From NCBI RefSeq assembly GCF_000526395.1, contig NZ_JAFZ01000002.1:361969-425968 (forward strand): a DNA stretch of 64,000 nt. The letters run 5' to 3'. The notes under the pieces are model-generated. The model saw only the letters and a program-made list of their open reading frames with translations, ran no database searches and had not been told where the DNA came from. Below are positions 44,771 to 54,251 of this stretch, one piece after another; within the stretch, counting starts at the first letter, position 1, and each line of letters begins with the position of its first letter. This DNA is from Aminobacterium mobile DSM 12262 (GTDB lineage: Bacteria > Synergistota > Synergistia > Synergistales > Aminobacteriaceae). Made by a program: the position numbers and the translations under genes.

Positions 44771-46177
44771 CTATTCGTCCCTTTCGGGGCTGCCTCCTTT
44801 CGTTTCATCAAGGATCTCTTCTCGCTTATAAGGAACAACGCATTGGAGCAACGTCCCCTGCCCGGGTGCTGAAACGACATGAAAGTCTCCCTTTAATGTC
44901 GTGATACGTTCCATCATGTTCGCTAAGCCTCGATGCCCCTTTAAGAGGAGTTCTTCAAAAGTCTGGTTCAACTCAAAACCTATGCCATTATCTTGGATGT
45001 TAAAATGGATAAAAGATCCCCTGGGAAAGATCTCTCCATGTACAGACGTAGCCTGACCGTGACGCACTGCATTAGAGACCGCTTCCTGAAAAATTCTGAA
45101 AAAAGCAAGAACTATTTCAGAAGATAAGCTCAGATCTTCATCTACATCGATAGTTACATCTATTCCGTTATGTCTAGCCAGCCGATCAGCTAGTTCTGTA
45201 AGGGCATGTTCTCCGCCGAGCTCAAGCCATGGTGGAGAAAGAGAGTCACACATCTCTCTCATTTCACGTACCGCCATTTGCGCTGCTTCTTCCGCCAATT
45301 TTAAATGAGTCTGTCCTACCTCTCCGCATAGATTCATATCAAAAAGGCGCATTTGTTGGATCATAGCTGTAATATCCTGAAGAGGTCCGTCATGGATCTC
45401 TCTGGCAATCCTCTTCTTTTCGTCTTCCTGGACACTGACAATATCATGAACATATCGGTTCCTCAAATCGTCTCGCTCAATAGCTGCCTTGGCCAATCTA
45501 TACAAGGCCCGGCGAAGACGACCCAGTTCAAAAACAGCTTGAGGATCATCTGGCTCAGGCAATTCTTTCCCCCATACAAGGGAATCTACCTCTATCATCA
45601 TCCGACGAAGAGGCAAAATAAGCCACCGCCACATTGCCCAGACAGCGATAAGGCTTGTAAGGGTCATAAGAACAATGAGCACAGGCCAAATATGACCGAA
45701 GCGAAGCAACGGTCCAATAAGCTGGCGCCAAGCCACCGCCGCAATAACCAAACGGCTCCCTTCATCAATAGGGTATACAGCAATAGTATAGCGATCTCCT
45801 TGCCGATCTCGCACCTCCACAGCACGGCCGATAGGAATACGTGGATCCCAAATAGCTGCGAGATTACTCACTCCGGGAGAAGCCATGAGCACTTTACCGT
45901 CAGGAGTTATAACTGCGATCCATCCAGGAAGAGAAGGACCCCATGAAAAGACTTTAAGCTGTCTGAAAATAGAGGGATACATTCCCCCTCCCCCCCAAAA
46001 AGGAGAATCTAAATTCAGCCACGACGCTACATTTTCTGCCAAATCCTCTACATAGGACCGAGTAACAGCCTCCATAGCCCATTCCTGATGTATCATGGCC
46101 ACACTGGAGACCACCAGCACGGCCAGCGTGGGGAGGGTAACAGCCAAAATAAGGAGAAGAAGCAGATGACGCCTCAT
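44771..46177 (-). CDS. NarL-type two-component sensor histidine kinase
   Basis: 468 residues. Two membrane segments (about 5-28 and 160-182) enclose an extracytoplasmic sensor domain of ~130 residues; a HAMP-like linker follows. HisKA_3 dimerization domain with REIHDGPLQD (His262), then HATPase_c with DNGIGF and a glycine-rich lid. The stimulus is unknown. ATG overlaps the response regulator stop (ATGA). Confidence 0.93.
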   Translation of the reverse strand: MRRHLLLLLILAVTLPTLAVLVVSSVAMIHQEWAMEAVTRSYVEDLAENVASWLNLDSPFWGGGGMYPSIFRQLKVFSWGPSLPGWIAVITPDGKVLMASPGVSNLAAIWDPRIPIGRAVEVRDRQGDRYTIAVYPIDEGSRLVIAAVAWRQLIGPLLRFGHIWPVLIVLMTLTSLIAVWAMWRWLILPLRRMMIEVDSLVWGKELPEPDDPQAVFELGRLRRALYRLAKAAIERDDLRNRYVHDIVSVQEDEKKRIAREIHDGPLQDITAMIQQMRLFDMNLCGEVGQTHLKLAEEAAQMAVREMREMCDSLSPPWLELGGEHALTELADRLARHNGIDVTIDVDEDLSLSSEIVLAFFRIFQEAVSNAVRHGQATSVHGEIFPRGSFIHFNIQDNGIGFELNQTFEELLLKGHRGLANMMERITTLKGDFHVVSAPGQGTLLQCVVPYKREEILDETKGGSPERDE

Positions 46178-46809
46178 TCCAGCAATTCCTCAAGGGTTAC
46201 AACTCCGTACTTCAAAGCAAGAAGTAAAGCTTCCGTCTTATTCCTCGCTCCTAGCTTATCGTAAATTGAAGCCAGGTGAGTTTGTACCGTCCGCTCGCTA
46301 ATAAAAAGTTCAGAGGCCACCTCCTTACTTGAAAGGCCTTTCGAAGCAAGGACTAACACTTCTCTTTCTCGGGAAGATAGGGATTCGGGTACTAACTCTC
46401 TATCCCCTACAACTGTAGCTACTTCTGAATCAAGGTACAATCCTCCCTGTACCACTGTTTGTATAGCTCGTATTAATTCCTGGGGAGTAGCCGTTTTTAA
46501 CACGAACCCCCTGGCCCCAGCCCGAAGAGAGGCCACTACATACTGATGCGCATCATAGGACGTAAGCATGATAGAAAATACTGGAAGTTTTTCTTCCTTA
46601 ATACGGCGAGCTATAGAAACTCCGTCCTCTCCAGGCATTCGTATATCGAGAAGCGCTACATCAGGTTTAAGCTGAGAGATAAGCTCCCAAGCTTCTACGC
46701 CATCTTTTGCCTCTCCCACTAACTCTATGGATTTTTCCTGTTGAAGATAAGCAGAGAGTCCAGCCCGAGTAAGCGGATGATCGTCCGCTAAAACCACACG
46801 TATAGACAT
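46174..46809 (-). CDS. LuxR/NarL-family response regulator
   Basis: 211 residues. Receiver domain with acidic D9/D10, phosphoacceptor D55 (LLDIRMPG), T/S-type LTSYDA and K105 (FVLKTA). C-terminal LuxR HTH (LSSREREVLVLASKGLSSKEVASELF). Cognate of the downstream kinase by position. First gene of the RR/HK/beta-CASP operon. Confidence 0.95.
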   Translation of the reverse strand: MSIRVVLADDHPLTRAGLSAYLQQEKSIELVGEAKDGVEAWELISQLKPDVALLDIRMPGEDGVSIARRIKEEKLPVFSIMLTSYDAHQYVVASLRAGARGFVLKTATPQELIRAIQTVVQGGLYLDSEVATVVGDRELVPESLSSREREVLVLASKGLSSKEVASELFISERTVQTHLASIYDKLGARNKTEALLLALKYGVVTLEELLE

Positions 46810-46907
46810 AATATAGTCCCTCCAAGGTCAATATATCTCATTTTTCTATCATAGCGAAATGACCCTTTTTGACAATCGGTGAAGTAGCTGAACTCTCTAT
46901 ACGACTT

Positions 46908-47489
46908 TTACACCTCTAGGGAGCCCAGCCCAAGTTCCTCTTCTATAGGTTGCAACGCACTGATCACTCCATCAATAAGCTCATCTATGACTACATCCAG
47001 CATTTCAGCACCTTTTAGAATAACATCCCGATTCACGCCTCGAGCAAAAGCCTTGTCCTTCCATTTTTTCTTCACTGATTTCACGGTGAGGTCTTGCAAA
47101 GATTTAGATGGGCGAACGAGAGCTGCCGCTATAACAAGGCCAGTGAGTTCATCAACAGCGTATAAGGTTTTTTCCATAAGAGATACAGGTTTCACATCTG
47201 ATACCATTCCCCAGCCATGTGCCTTCACCGCTCTCACAATATCTTCTGGGTACCCTTTTGCTTCAAGCCAAAGAGCTCCTTCGTGGGTATGCCTTTCCGG
47301 TGTATCCTGAGTTCTTTCCCAATCTATATCATGGAGCAGCCCAACGACCCCCCATTTTTCCATATCAGCGTCTGCCTTTCTCGCAAAATATCGCATTGCA
47401 GCTTCAACAGCTAAGGCGTGTTTGATATGGCTTTCATCCTTATTATATTCTCGCAACACATTCATGGCCTCTTCACGACTTACAGACAC
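46908..47489 (-). CDS. HD-domain protein
   Basis: 193 residues. HD motif LLHDID near residue 52, with H22 (HIKHALAVE), H66/H68 (ERHTHEG) and H90 (VKAHGWG) as likely metal ligands, the pattern of small HDIG phosphohydrolases. Substrate unknown. Starts at GTG 47489 after GGGAGG. Tail from 130 is helical. Confidence 0.85.
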   Translation of the reverse strand: MSVSREEAMNVLREYNKDESHIKHALAVEAAMRYFARKADADMEKWGVVGLLHDIDWERTQDTPERHTHEGALWLEAKGYPEDIVRAVKAHGWGMVSDVKPVSLMEKTLYAVDELTGLVIAAALVRPSKSLQDLTVKSVKKKWKDKAFARGVNRDVILKGAEMLDVVIDELIDGVISALQPIEEELGLGSLEV

Positions 47490-47537
47490 AATGCATACCT
47501 CCCCATATTCTCTTTTTCATATTTACATAAGTCACTC

Positions 47538-48044
47538 CTAAGCTCTCTGTCGCAAAAAGGCCTTAAGAGCGACATCCATCTCCTGGAAAACATCTTCAGA
47601 GAGCTGGCATACTTCCATTGAAGCCTCGGATCGTAATTGCACCGCTAAAGCATCGGGATAGGGGTAGACAAACACGATTCGCTTGATGCCAGCATTAATT
47701 ATTGCTTTTGTACAAAAAGAGCAAGGTTCGTGAGTACAGTAAAGCACGGCCCCATCCGTACTCGTTCCTACTGCCGCCGCCTGAGCAATAGCATTAATCT
47801 CTGCATGAGAGCCACGGCAGATCTCATGGCGCTCTCCCGAAGGAATGCCAAGCTGCTCACGAAGACATCCCACCTCAGAACAGTGAGGAACACCTTTAGG
47901 AGCCCCATTATAGCCAGTACTTATAATCTGAAGATCTTTTACAATCACAGCTCCTACTTTACGACGCAGACAAGTCCCTCGCGTTGCAGCTACAGCAGCA
48001 ATCATCATAAAATAAGAATCCCAGTCTGGACGAAAATACGTCAT
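47538..48044 (-). CDS. dCMP deaminase family protein (ComEB-like)
   Basis: About 168 residues. Zinc/catalytic motifs HAE ([13 protein letters not shown]) and PCxxC (EPCSFC), with the GYNGAP and [11 protein letters not shown] segments typical of dCMP deaminases. It would convert dCMP to dUMP for dTTP supply. The ATG at 48044 (GGAGG five bases upstream) is preferred; an upstream ATG at 48089 lacks an RBS and adds a non-family N-terminus. Confidence 0.92.
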   Translation of the reverse strand: MTYFRPDWDSYFMMIAAVAATRGTCLRRKVGAVIVKDLQIISTGYNGAPKGVPHCSEVGCLREQLGIPSGERHEICRGSHAEINAIAQAAAVGTSTDGAVLYCTHEPCSFCTKAIINAGIKRIVFVYPYPDALAVQLRSEASMEVCQLSEDVFQEMDVALKAFLRQRA

Positions 48045-48175
48045 CATATCCTCCACGTTTTGTTTAAAATCTTTATTCTTGATCGACATTATATCATTGC
48101 GAATATATACCCACGGGTATCAGTCACTATGGTACTATCATATTAATATAAATTCGATGGCAAAGAGGTGAACTT

Positions 48176-49450
48176 GTGATAAATAACAGTCTTCATATTC
48201 TCAAAGATCGTCGCGTTCTTTCATGGTGCCTTTATGATGTAGGAAACTCAGCTTTCGCGACTACCATTATGGCCGCAATTCTTCCCGTCTATTTCAAAGA
48301 AATCGCCACGCCATTTCTCTCTGGAAACTTGCCCACTATTTATTGGGGGTATACATCAGCCATCGCCCTTCTTTGCAGTGCCCTTGCAGCTCCCTTTCTC
48401 GGAGCTTTAGGGGATGTTGGCCAAATGAAAAAGAAAATGCTTCTTTTTTTTACCCTCCTTGGCATTCTCGCTTCCTGTGCTCTGTTTTTTACAGATCATG
48501 GCGATTGGTTCCTCACTCTTGTCTTCATGGCAATTGGAACGATAGGTTTTTCCTCCGCCATCATCTTTTATGATGCACTCCTTCCCCACCTCATTCCTCA
48601 TCATTACATTGATATGGTTTCGTCTCTAGGATATGCTTTAGGGTACTTGGGTGGTGGTATTTTACTGGCACTCAATATTGTTATGATTTACATTTGGCCC
48701 GGTACTTTCGGCCCTCGACTTTCTTTCTTGTCAGTAGCCATATGGTGGGCAATTTTTACCCTTCCTCTTTTTCTTCACGTACCAGAACCACTCACAACGC
48801 ACCATACTGTTTCTTACTCCCAAAACGTGGCAAAAGAGGCTATTCTGCGGCTGGGAAAAACATTTGTAGGGATTCGGAAATACCCTGATCTTTTTAGATT
48901 CTTGATAGCTTTCTGGCTCTACAATGATGGCATTGGAACAATGATACACATGGCTGCTATTTATGGGGCTCAAGTAGGAATTTCCATGATCCATCTCGTA
49001 GGCGCTCTTCTTTTAACCCAATTTGTTGGCGTGCCTTTCTCCATTTTTTTTGGAAGACTCGCATCTCGCATAGGGAGCAAAGAGGCTATTCTCGTTGGAC
49101 TTTTCGGATATACGCTCATATCTGTGGGGGCTATTTTTCTTGCTACGCCATGGCATTTTTGGCTCCTCGCTTTTGCAGTGGGAACAGTACAAGGTGGAAC
49201 TCAAGCTATGAGCCGCAGCCTTTATGCTCGCATGCTGCCCCCTTCCAGAAGTGCCGAATTTTTTGGTTTTTACGATATTTCCAGCAAATTTGCTGGAGTC
49301 CTCGGCCCCTTTTTATTTGGTTTTATTACGCAGATAACCCATTCAAGCAGAATTGGGATCGCTATTTTGGCTTTAACTTTCGTAGCTGGAGCCATAATCT
49401 TGCGGAAAGTAAATGTTATGAGAGGAATTCACAACGCTTCTCTGCAATAA
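48176..49450 (+). CDS. UMF1-type MFS transporter
   Basis: 424 residues, 12 membrane segments. The N-terminal WCLYDVGNSAFATTIMAAILPVYF is the hallmark of the UMF1/Atg22-like MFS group, possibly amino-acid exporters. GTG 48176 follows GAGGTG. Fungal Atg22 effluxes vacuolar amino acids, but bacterial substrates are unproven. Followed 28 bases later by an asparaginase gene on the same strand. Confidence 0.88.
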   Translation: MINNSLHILKDRRVLSWCLYDVGNSAFATTIMAAILPVYFKEIATPFLSGNLPTIYWGYTSAIALLCSALAAPFLGALGDVGQMKKKMLLFFTLLGILASCALFFTDHGDWFLTLVFMAIGTIGFSSAIIFYDALLPHLIPHHYIDMVSSLGYALGYLGGGILLALNIVMIYIWPGTFGPRLSFLSVAIWWAIFTLPLFLHVPEPLTTHHTVSYSQNVAKEAILRLGKTFVGIRKYPDLFRFLIAFWLYNDGIGTMIHMAAIYGAQVGISMIHLVGALLLTQFVGVPFSIFFGRLASRIGSKEAILVGLFGYTLISVGAIFLATPWHFWLLAFAVGTVQGGTQAMSRSLYARMLPPSRSAEFFGFYDISSKFAGVLGPFLFGFITQITHSSRIGIAILALTFVAGAIILRKVNVMRGIHNASLQ

Positions 49451-49478
49451 CGCTACACATATCTCAGAAAAGAAGGGG

Positions 49479-50501
49479 GTGTCAAATCTGTTATATTTTC
49501 TTGTTGTTTCTACGGGAGGAACTATTGCTTCAGGAGAAGGAAGAGAAGGTCTTACTCCCACTATGACAGGACATGATTTATTGAAGTATGTCCCATCTCT
49601 CTCCCAGTTAGGAGAGATAGACGTTCATGACCTTTTATTTAAAGACAGTTCAAATATGTCTCCCCTAGACTGGAAACGTATCGCTATGTTCCTCATTGCT
49701 CAAGAAAAAAGATATGACGCTTTTATTATTCTTCACGGCACCGACACTATGGCATATACAGCATCTGCTCTCTCTTTTATGATTGCTAATTTCACCAAGC
49801 CAGTAGTAATAACAGGTTCCATGCAACCCATTACTCAGCCAAATACAGATGCTATTGATAATATTTATTCGTCCTTCCTCTTCGCAGCAGAGATGATACG
49901 GCTACGGCAACGAGGGATTACCATAGCTTTTGGCGGCCAGCTTATACACGGACCTCGTTCCCAAAAAATCCTAAGCCACGACTATACTGCCTTTACGAGT
50001 ATTAATTATCCTCATCTAGGCCATATAGAAAAAGGGGAGGCCATTTTAACTCATCGCCCAAGCCTTCTTACCCCATTATTTCATCAGAAAGAATATGAGA
50101 CATTTGAGCTTGAAACATCGGTTTTTCTCCTCACTCTTTTCCCGGGGTTTCGTGCCAGGTACCTTGAGTATATTGTCAACATGGAGCCTAAAGCCATTGT
50201 CATAGAGGCATTGGGCTTGGGTGGCGTTCCACATCTTGGAGAGAGCCTTCTTCCACCGCTTAAACTTTCTCAAGACCTGGGGATACCTGTAGTAATAACC
50301 ACTCAATGTGTTTACGGCGGAGTAGATCTCAATGTATATGAAGTAGGGAGAAAGACTCTTAAAATGGGAGTCATTTCGGGGAAAGACATGACCCGAGAGG
50401 CCATCATCACAAAGCTTATGCTCCTATTGTCCTACGTAGAACCTTACAATGTGGAAAAATGGCTTCATACAAACTTCTGCGATGAAATTACTCTTCCTTA
50501 A
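49479..50501 (+). CDS. L-asparaginase, type I-like
   Basis: 340 residues. First threonine motif TGGTIAS (about 12-18) and second HGTDTMAYTAS (86-96) are intact. The C-terminal region has GLGGVP and ITTQCVYGGVDLNVYEVG. It hydrolyses asparagine to aspartate and ammonia, in keeping with an amino-acid-fermenting life style. No signal peptide, so cytoplasmic. The start codon is uncertain: GTG 49479 sits right at the RBS (AAGGGGG), and a later CTG/TTG is possible. Confidence 0.93.
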   Translation: MSNLLYFLVVSTGGTIASGEGREGLTPTMTGHDLLKYVPSLSQLGEIDVHDLLFKDSSNMSPLDWKRIAMFLIAQEKRYDAFIILHGTDTMAYTASALSFMIANFTKPVVITGSMQPITQPNTDAIDNIYSSFLFAAEMIRLRQRGITIAFGGQLIHGPRSQKILSHDYTAFTSINYPHLGHIEKGEAILTHRPSLLTPLFHQKEYETFELETSVFLLTLFPGFRARYLEYIVNMEPKAIVIEALGLGGVPHLGESLLPPLKLSQDLGIPVVITTQCVYGGVDLNVYEVGRKTLKMGVISGKDMTREAIITKLMLLLSYVEPYNVEKWLHTNFCDEITLP

Positions 50502-50505
50502 ATGG

Positions 50506-51360
50506 CTATCCTTGGCAGAGCTCGACAAGTTCTGAAATATCGAGCTCTGCTCGGATCCCAAAGCGAGTCAAGGCAAAATCATAACGAACAGGATCATCTG
50601 GAGCTATGGTCCGGAAAGCATCTGTAATCTCTAAAACTGTCTTGAAATCTGCCTGCTTTCTTCGAGTGAGTCCCAACGAAAGAGCAATTCGATGCATATG
50701 GGTATCTACAGGAACGAAGAGATCTGCAGGAGAGAGAACCTGCCATCCGCCAGGATCCACCTCGTCTTTTCTCGTCATCCATTTCAAAAAAAGAAAAAAA
50801 CGCTTACATGCACTGCCTTGAACAGGCGAAGCGAGAAGTGATCCATACCCCACTGCGCTCTTAAGTTTTTCAGCAAAGTTTGTAATGCCACGTAAAGGAT
50901 CATTTCCTTCAAGAAGAGCTTCTTCCAAACAAAATTCCAGGCGCTCGTAACACCGCAATAGTTTTCCAATGCCATTAAGAAAAGTTACCAATTCTTCCCC
51001 CGTAGTAAAACGGTGTTTAAAAGAACCGTATAAAGAGGTAAGCTGCTCCTTATTGGCAGCACGAAGAAAAGCCGCTGGACTATCCCCGAGAGGTACAAGC
51101 ACTTTTGTTACGCTCTTTAATATTTGTTGCACCCTGCCATAAGCCAACGAGGAGGCAATAAGAGCTGTTACTTCGCGATCTGCCAAATTTTCATAACGAC
51201 GGGGGAATTCTACAGGATCTGGATGAATTAATTCCTCTTTCGTATATGAAGTATAAATAGCTTCCAACACTGAACGGCACTCTTTAGGAGATCTGCCCTT
51301 GCTAAAGAATGCACATTTATTACTTTTGCTTTGTATTGGCTTCATATATAGCGCCAGCAA
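50506..51360 (-). CDS. TIGR02757 (DUF2400) family protein
   Basis: About 284 residues. The C-terminal half carries the family signature: PADLFVPVDTHMHRIALSLGLT, RRKQADFKTVLEITDAF and DPVRYDFALTRFGI. This helical family has no proven function (possibly linked to DNA repair folds). The start is unclear: the frame overlaps the end of the flavodiiron gene by 41 bases with no good RBS. Downstream of and probably co-transcribed with it. Confidence 0.82.
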   Translation of the reverse strand: MLALYMKPIQSKSNKCAFFSKGRSPKECRSVLEAIYTSYTKEELIHPDPVEFPRRYENLADREVTALIASSLAYGRVQQILKSVTKVLVPLGDSPAAFLRAANKEQLTSLYGSFKHRFTTGEELVTFLNGIGKLLRCYERLEFCLEEALLEGNDPLRGITNFAEKLKSAVGYGSLLASPVQGSACKRFFLFLKWMTRKDEVDPGGWQVLSPADLFVPVDTHMHRIALSLGLTRRKQADFKTVLEITDAFRTIAPDDPVRYDFALTRFGIRAELDISELVELCQG

Positions 51361-52537
51361 TAGCTATTCCCATCTCGAAACATGGCTGTAGCTCCCCTTC
51401 CCTGGGAACATACCTAATCTTTACGCCAGGATGGACAATTTTAACTTTCATAGCTTCCAGTTCTTGATTTAAAAGCTTAACCGATTCGCAGCCCCAACCG
51501 TAGGAACCAAAAGCCGCCCCAACCTTCTTTATAGGACGAAGTCCCTTCACATAGCAGACAAGATCTGCCATGCGAGGTAAATATCCCGTATTAAGGGTGG
51601 GAGATCCTAAAGCTATTCCTCTTGCCTCCAACATTTCAGTTATGACATCACTATGATGACTCACTCGAAGATCCATAACTTCTGTCGATACTCCCCGGCT
51701 CATAAGCCCTTCCGCAACATGGCGCGCCATGGTCTCCGTACTATGCCACATAGTGTCATAAGCTACTACCGCCTTATCTTGGCACATTCCTTCAGCCCAT
51801 CGTCGATATGCGGATACTACCTCCGGAACATGTTTTCTCCAGATAACGCCATGATCTGGTGCAATCATATCAATTTCTATATTCATAGCAGCTATTTCAT
51901 CAAGTTTTTTGATCATAATAGGCGAGTACGGTAATAATATATTAGCGTAATATTTCGCCGTCTGATGCATCAGTTCGCCCCAATCAGCTTCATCATCAAA
52001 TCGCTCACTCGACGAATAGTGCTGCCCAAAACCGTCATTAGAGATCAAAAGCCTATCTTCTTTTATGTAAGAGAACATGCTATCAGGCCAATGAAGCATC
52101 CGTGCCTCTAAGAAAGAGATTGTTTTCCCACCTAAATAAACCTCGTCTCCTGTTCCGACAATCTGCAGGGGCCATTGGCGCACTTGCTCTCCAAAATGCT
52201 CTTCTAAAGCTTCCTTACAGGGTTTTGAAAGAAAAATTTTCTCTGGCTTTACGAGATCCACAACCATAGGAAGACTCCCCGAATGATCCATCTCCGCATG
52301 GCTCACTACAATGTAATTAATTTTTTCAGGATCTATAACTTCACGAAGTCGCTGTACAAATTCGTCATAATGGGTTGTCTTGACCGTATCGAAAAGAACG
52401 TTTTTTTCGCTCCCTTTAACAACATAGGCATTATACGTGGATCCTTTCTCCGTAGAATAACCATGAAAATCCCGGAGCGTCCAGTCGAGCACCCCTACCC
52501 AAAACACTCCAGATTTAATTTCTAATGGAGCCATCAT
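51320..52537 (-). CDS. Flavodiiron protein (FprA/A-type)
   Basis: 405 residues: MBL-fold diiron domain with HAEMDH (H80, E82, D84, H85), then HWPDSMF and DHGVIW; a C-terminal flavodoxin domain (about 255-400, YDTMWHSTETMA for FMN). It reduces O2 to water and/or NO to N2O using electrons from rubredoxin or a flavin reductase. GAGGAGG precedes the ATG. The flavin-reductase gene lies 45 bases upstream on the same strand. Confidence 0.96.
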   Translation of the reverse strand: MMAPLEIKSGVFWVGVLDWTLRDFHGYSTEKGSTYNAYVVKGSEKNVLFDTVKTTHYDEFVQRLREVIDPEKINYIVVSHAEMDHSGSLPMVVDLVKPEKIFLSKPCKEALEEHFGEQVRQWPLQIVGTGDEVYLGGKTISFLEARMLHWPDSMFSYIKEDRLLISNDGFGQHYSSSERFDDEADWGELMHQTAKYYANILLPYSPIMIKKLDEIAAMNIEIDMIAPDHGVIWRKHVPEVVSAYRRWAEGMCQDKAVVAYDTMWHSTETMARHVAEGLMSRGVSTEVMDLRVSHHSDVITEMLEARGIALGSPTLNTGYLPRMADLVCYVKGLRPIKKVGAAFGSYGWGCESVKLLNQELEAMKVKIVHPGVKIRYVPREGELQPCFEMGIAIAGAIYEANTKQK

Positions 52538-52582
52538 TATGTCCTCCTCTCTATTCTTTGGAATAGCTTTAATATATATACA

Positions 52583-53110
52583 TTATTTTATAACGTTAAA
52601 AACAGCAGAAGGAGCTCTCTCAGGGGATTTCCCTTTTTTAATAGTATGGTAATCTGAGTACAAAAGCGGTTTCCCCTCTTTCAACACTGTTGCCGCTCGC
52701 ACTTGTGCAATAAATAGTTTGTGCGTGAAAATATCTGTTACAGAAAGGACCTCCCCTTCTATGGAGGCCAAAGCATAATCTGTAACAACAGGGAGTCCAG
52801 ATTCACTGATTGTGTATGAACAGGCATTAAATTTATCAAAATCTCTGCCGCAACGGAATCCAAAAACTCCAATAAATTTAAGGGGAGTAGCATCTTCCAG
52901 CACTGAAAGGGAAAAACGCCGACTTTTCTCTAACAACTCCGTAGTGTAATTGTCTTTATGAAGACATGCCGCAACACAAATTGGATCTCCTGTCAGTTGC
53001 ATAAAAGCGTTGATAATCTGTCCGTTCTTTTTCTCTTCCCACTCTGTGCTCAAAATATACACACCGTAGCTTACCGTAAACAGCGCCCTCGGATCTATAC
53101 TTTCAGCCAT
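52583..53110 (-). CDS. Flavin reductase-like FMN-binding protein
   Basis: 175 residues, the flavin-reductase split-barrel domain. PICVAACLHKDNYTTELLEKSRRFSLSVL and ASIEGEVLSVTD are typical of the NAD(P)H flavin oxidoreductases fused to rubredoxin in Hrb of Moorella-type anaerobes. Here the rubredoxin domain is missing. By position it likely supplies electrons to the flavodiiron protein. RBS GGGGGGC precedes ATG 53110. Confidence 0.88.
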   Translation of the reverse strand: MAESIDPRALFTVSYGVYILSTEWEEKKNGQIINAFMQLTGDPICVAACLHKDNYTTELLEKSRRFSLSVLEDATPLKFIGVFGFRCGRDFDKFNACSYTISESGLPVVTDYALASIEGEVLSVTDIFTHKLFIAQVRAATVLKEGKPLLYSDYHTIKKGKSPERAPSAVFNVIK

Positions 53111-53137
53111 GCTTATTGCCCCCCTCTATTTAACACA

Positions 53138-53169
53138 AAAGGGCATGAGCAGTATCTGCCCAGCCCTTT
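53138..53169 (-). terminator. Terminator between ferritin and flavin-reductase genes
   Basis: AAAGGGC/GCCCTTT stem (53138-53144 with 53163-53169) with T runs on both sides. It probably ends or attenuates the SOR-ferritin transcript, so the flavin reductase/flavodiiron genes may be expressed separately or less. Confidence 0.6.
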
Positions 53170-53193
53170 TTTCTTTCAAATTATTCCTCCGGA

Positions 53194-53700
53194 TTACTCT
53201 TCCTCAGCAGGATACACTCTGGCCCCAAGTTCTTTGTCGAGCATATAGACACCGTGCTTCGATTCAGAGAGGAACTCAAGTTTGTTAATAATTTCTTCCG
53301 CGTTTGCCTCCTCCTCTACCTGTTCTGTAACGAACCACTGAAGGAAGATCTGGCTTGCGTGATCTTTTTCTTCCATAGCCAGCTCTGTAAGGTCATTAAT
53401 ACGACGAGTTACGTAACGCTCGTGATCCAAAGCCGCCTTAAAAACATCAAGGCATGAGTTCCACTCAAAAGGAGGCTCCGCTATGGCCTGTAGCTTTACT
53501 CTCCCGCCGCGCTCTACTATATAGTTATAAAACTTCATTGCATGACCCTTTTCCTCTAACGCCTGAATCGTCATCCACGTAGCCATACCCCTTAAATTTT
53601 TCTCCTCAAAATATGCTGCCATAGATAGATAAAGATAAGAAGAGTACAGCTCGGCATTGATCTGATCATTCACAGCATCTTGCATTTTTTTCGATATCAT
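53194..53700 (-). CDS. ftn: Ferritin
   Basis: 168 residues, FtnA-type. Ferroxidase ligands are visible: E in INAELYSSYLYL, E/H in LEEKGHAMKF, and E/Q in MEEKDHASQIFLQWF. Stores iron and removes Fe(II) from Fenton chemistry. ATG 53700 is two bases after the superoxide reductase stop; the in-frame extension to 53739 overlaps that gene and is rejected. Confidence 0.95.
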   Translation of the reverse strand: MISKKMQDAVNDQINAELYSSYLYLSMAAYFEEKNLRGMATWMTIQALEEKGHAMKFYNYIVERGGRVKLQAIAEPPFEWNSCLDVFKAALDHERYVTRRINDLTELAMEEKDHASQIFLQWFVTEQVEEEANAEEIINKLEFLSESKHGVYMLDKELGARVYPAEEE

Positions 53701-53702
53701 CT

Positions 53703-54068
53703 TTATTTCCCTGCCTTCCATAGTCCGTGTATATTGCAATATTCTCTGCTTAATTCTGGCGTAATTTCATGAAATTCAGCTTCAGGAGCATCTCCTGGAT
53801 TCAAGAATTGACGGTAAATTTTATCCCCTGAAATAACTTCAATCCATTCAATGTAATGCTCTGGTTTCATAGGATGGGGAACACTTCCTACCTTAACTTT
53901 TGATCCTTCAATAACTGGCACATGTTTCTCCGTCGAAGCATCAGCTGTTTGTTCCTCTAGAAGTTTCATCGGCTGATTGCAGCAAACAAGTTGCCCTGCT
54001 CCAGCGTGAAGTACTTCCACAACATTGCCACATAAATCACACTTATATACTTCTAACCTCTTCGTCAT
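53703..54068 (-). CDS. dfx: Desulfoferrodoxin (2Fe superoxide reductase)
   Basis: 121 residues. N-terminal desulforedoxin-like Fe(SCys)4 site: C10, C13, C29, C30. C-terminal superoxide reductase site: H49, H65, H71, C111, H114, with E47/K48 in EKHVP. It reduces superoxide to peroxide without making O2. The second ATG (54068) is preferred: GAGGAGG is seven bases upstream. First gene of the ROS cluster. Confidence 0.97.
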   Translation of the reverse strand: MTKRLEVYKCDLCGNVVEVLHAGAGQLVCCNQPMKLLEEQTADASTEKHVPVIEGSKVKVGSVPHPMKPEHYIEWIEVISGDKIYRQFLNPGDAPEAEFHEITPELSREYCNIHGLWKAGK

Positions 54069-54144
54069 CGTCATTCCTCCTCTTGTATGATTTTTGTGTT
54101 TGAGATAACAAAAACTGCATACCTTTTCAGTAGAATTCTTTTTG

Positions 54145-54160
54145 ATTATAACATTATTAC
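54145..54160. promoter_or_regulatory. PerR/Fur-like AT-rich inverted repeat in the dfx leader
   Basis: ATTATAACATTATTAC loosely resembles a PerR box (TTATAAT-N-ATTATAA). It lies about 45 bases after the predicted transcription start. Weak match. Confidence 0.25.
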
Positions 54161-54206
54161 CACAGCGATACCCTACCAAGTCACTAAACTTAATGTATTC
54201 ACTAAT

Positions 54207-54235
54207 AATATACGGAATATGGGTATATTTGTCAA
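54207..54235 (-). promoter_or_regulatory. Strong promoter of the dfx-ftn operon
   Basis: Minus strand: consensus -35 TTGACA (54230-54235), exactly 17 bases, -10 TATATT (54207-54212). Transcription would start near 54200, leaving a leader of ~130 bases. Confidence 0.75.
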
Positions 54236-54251
54236 GTTCAGAAGGACAGAC

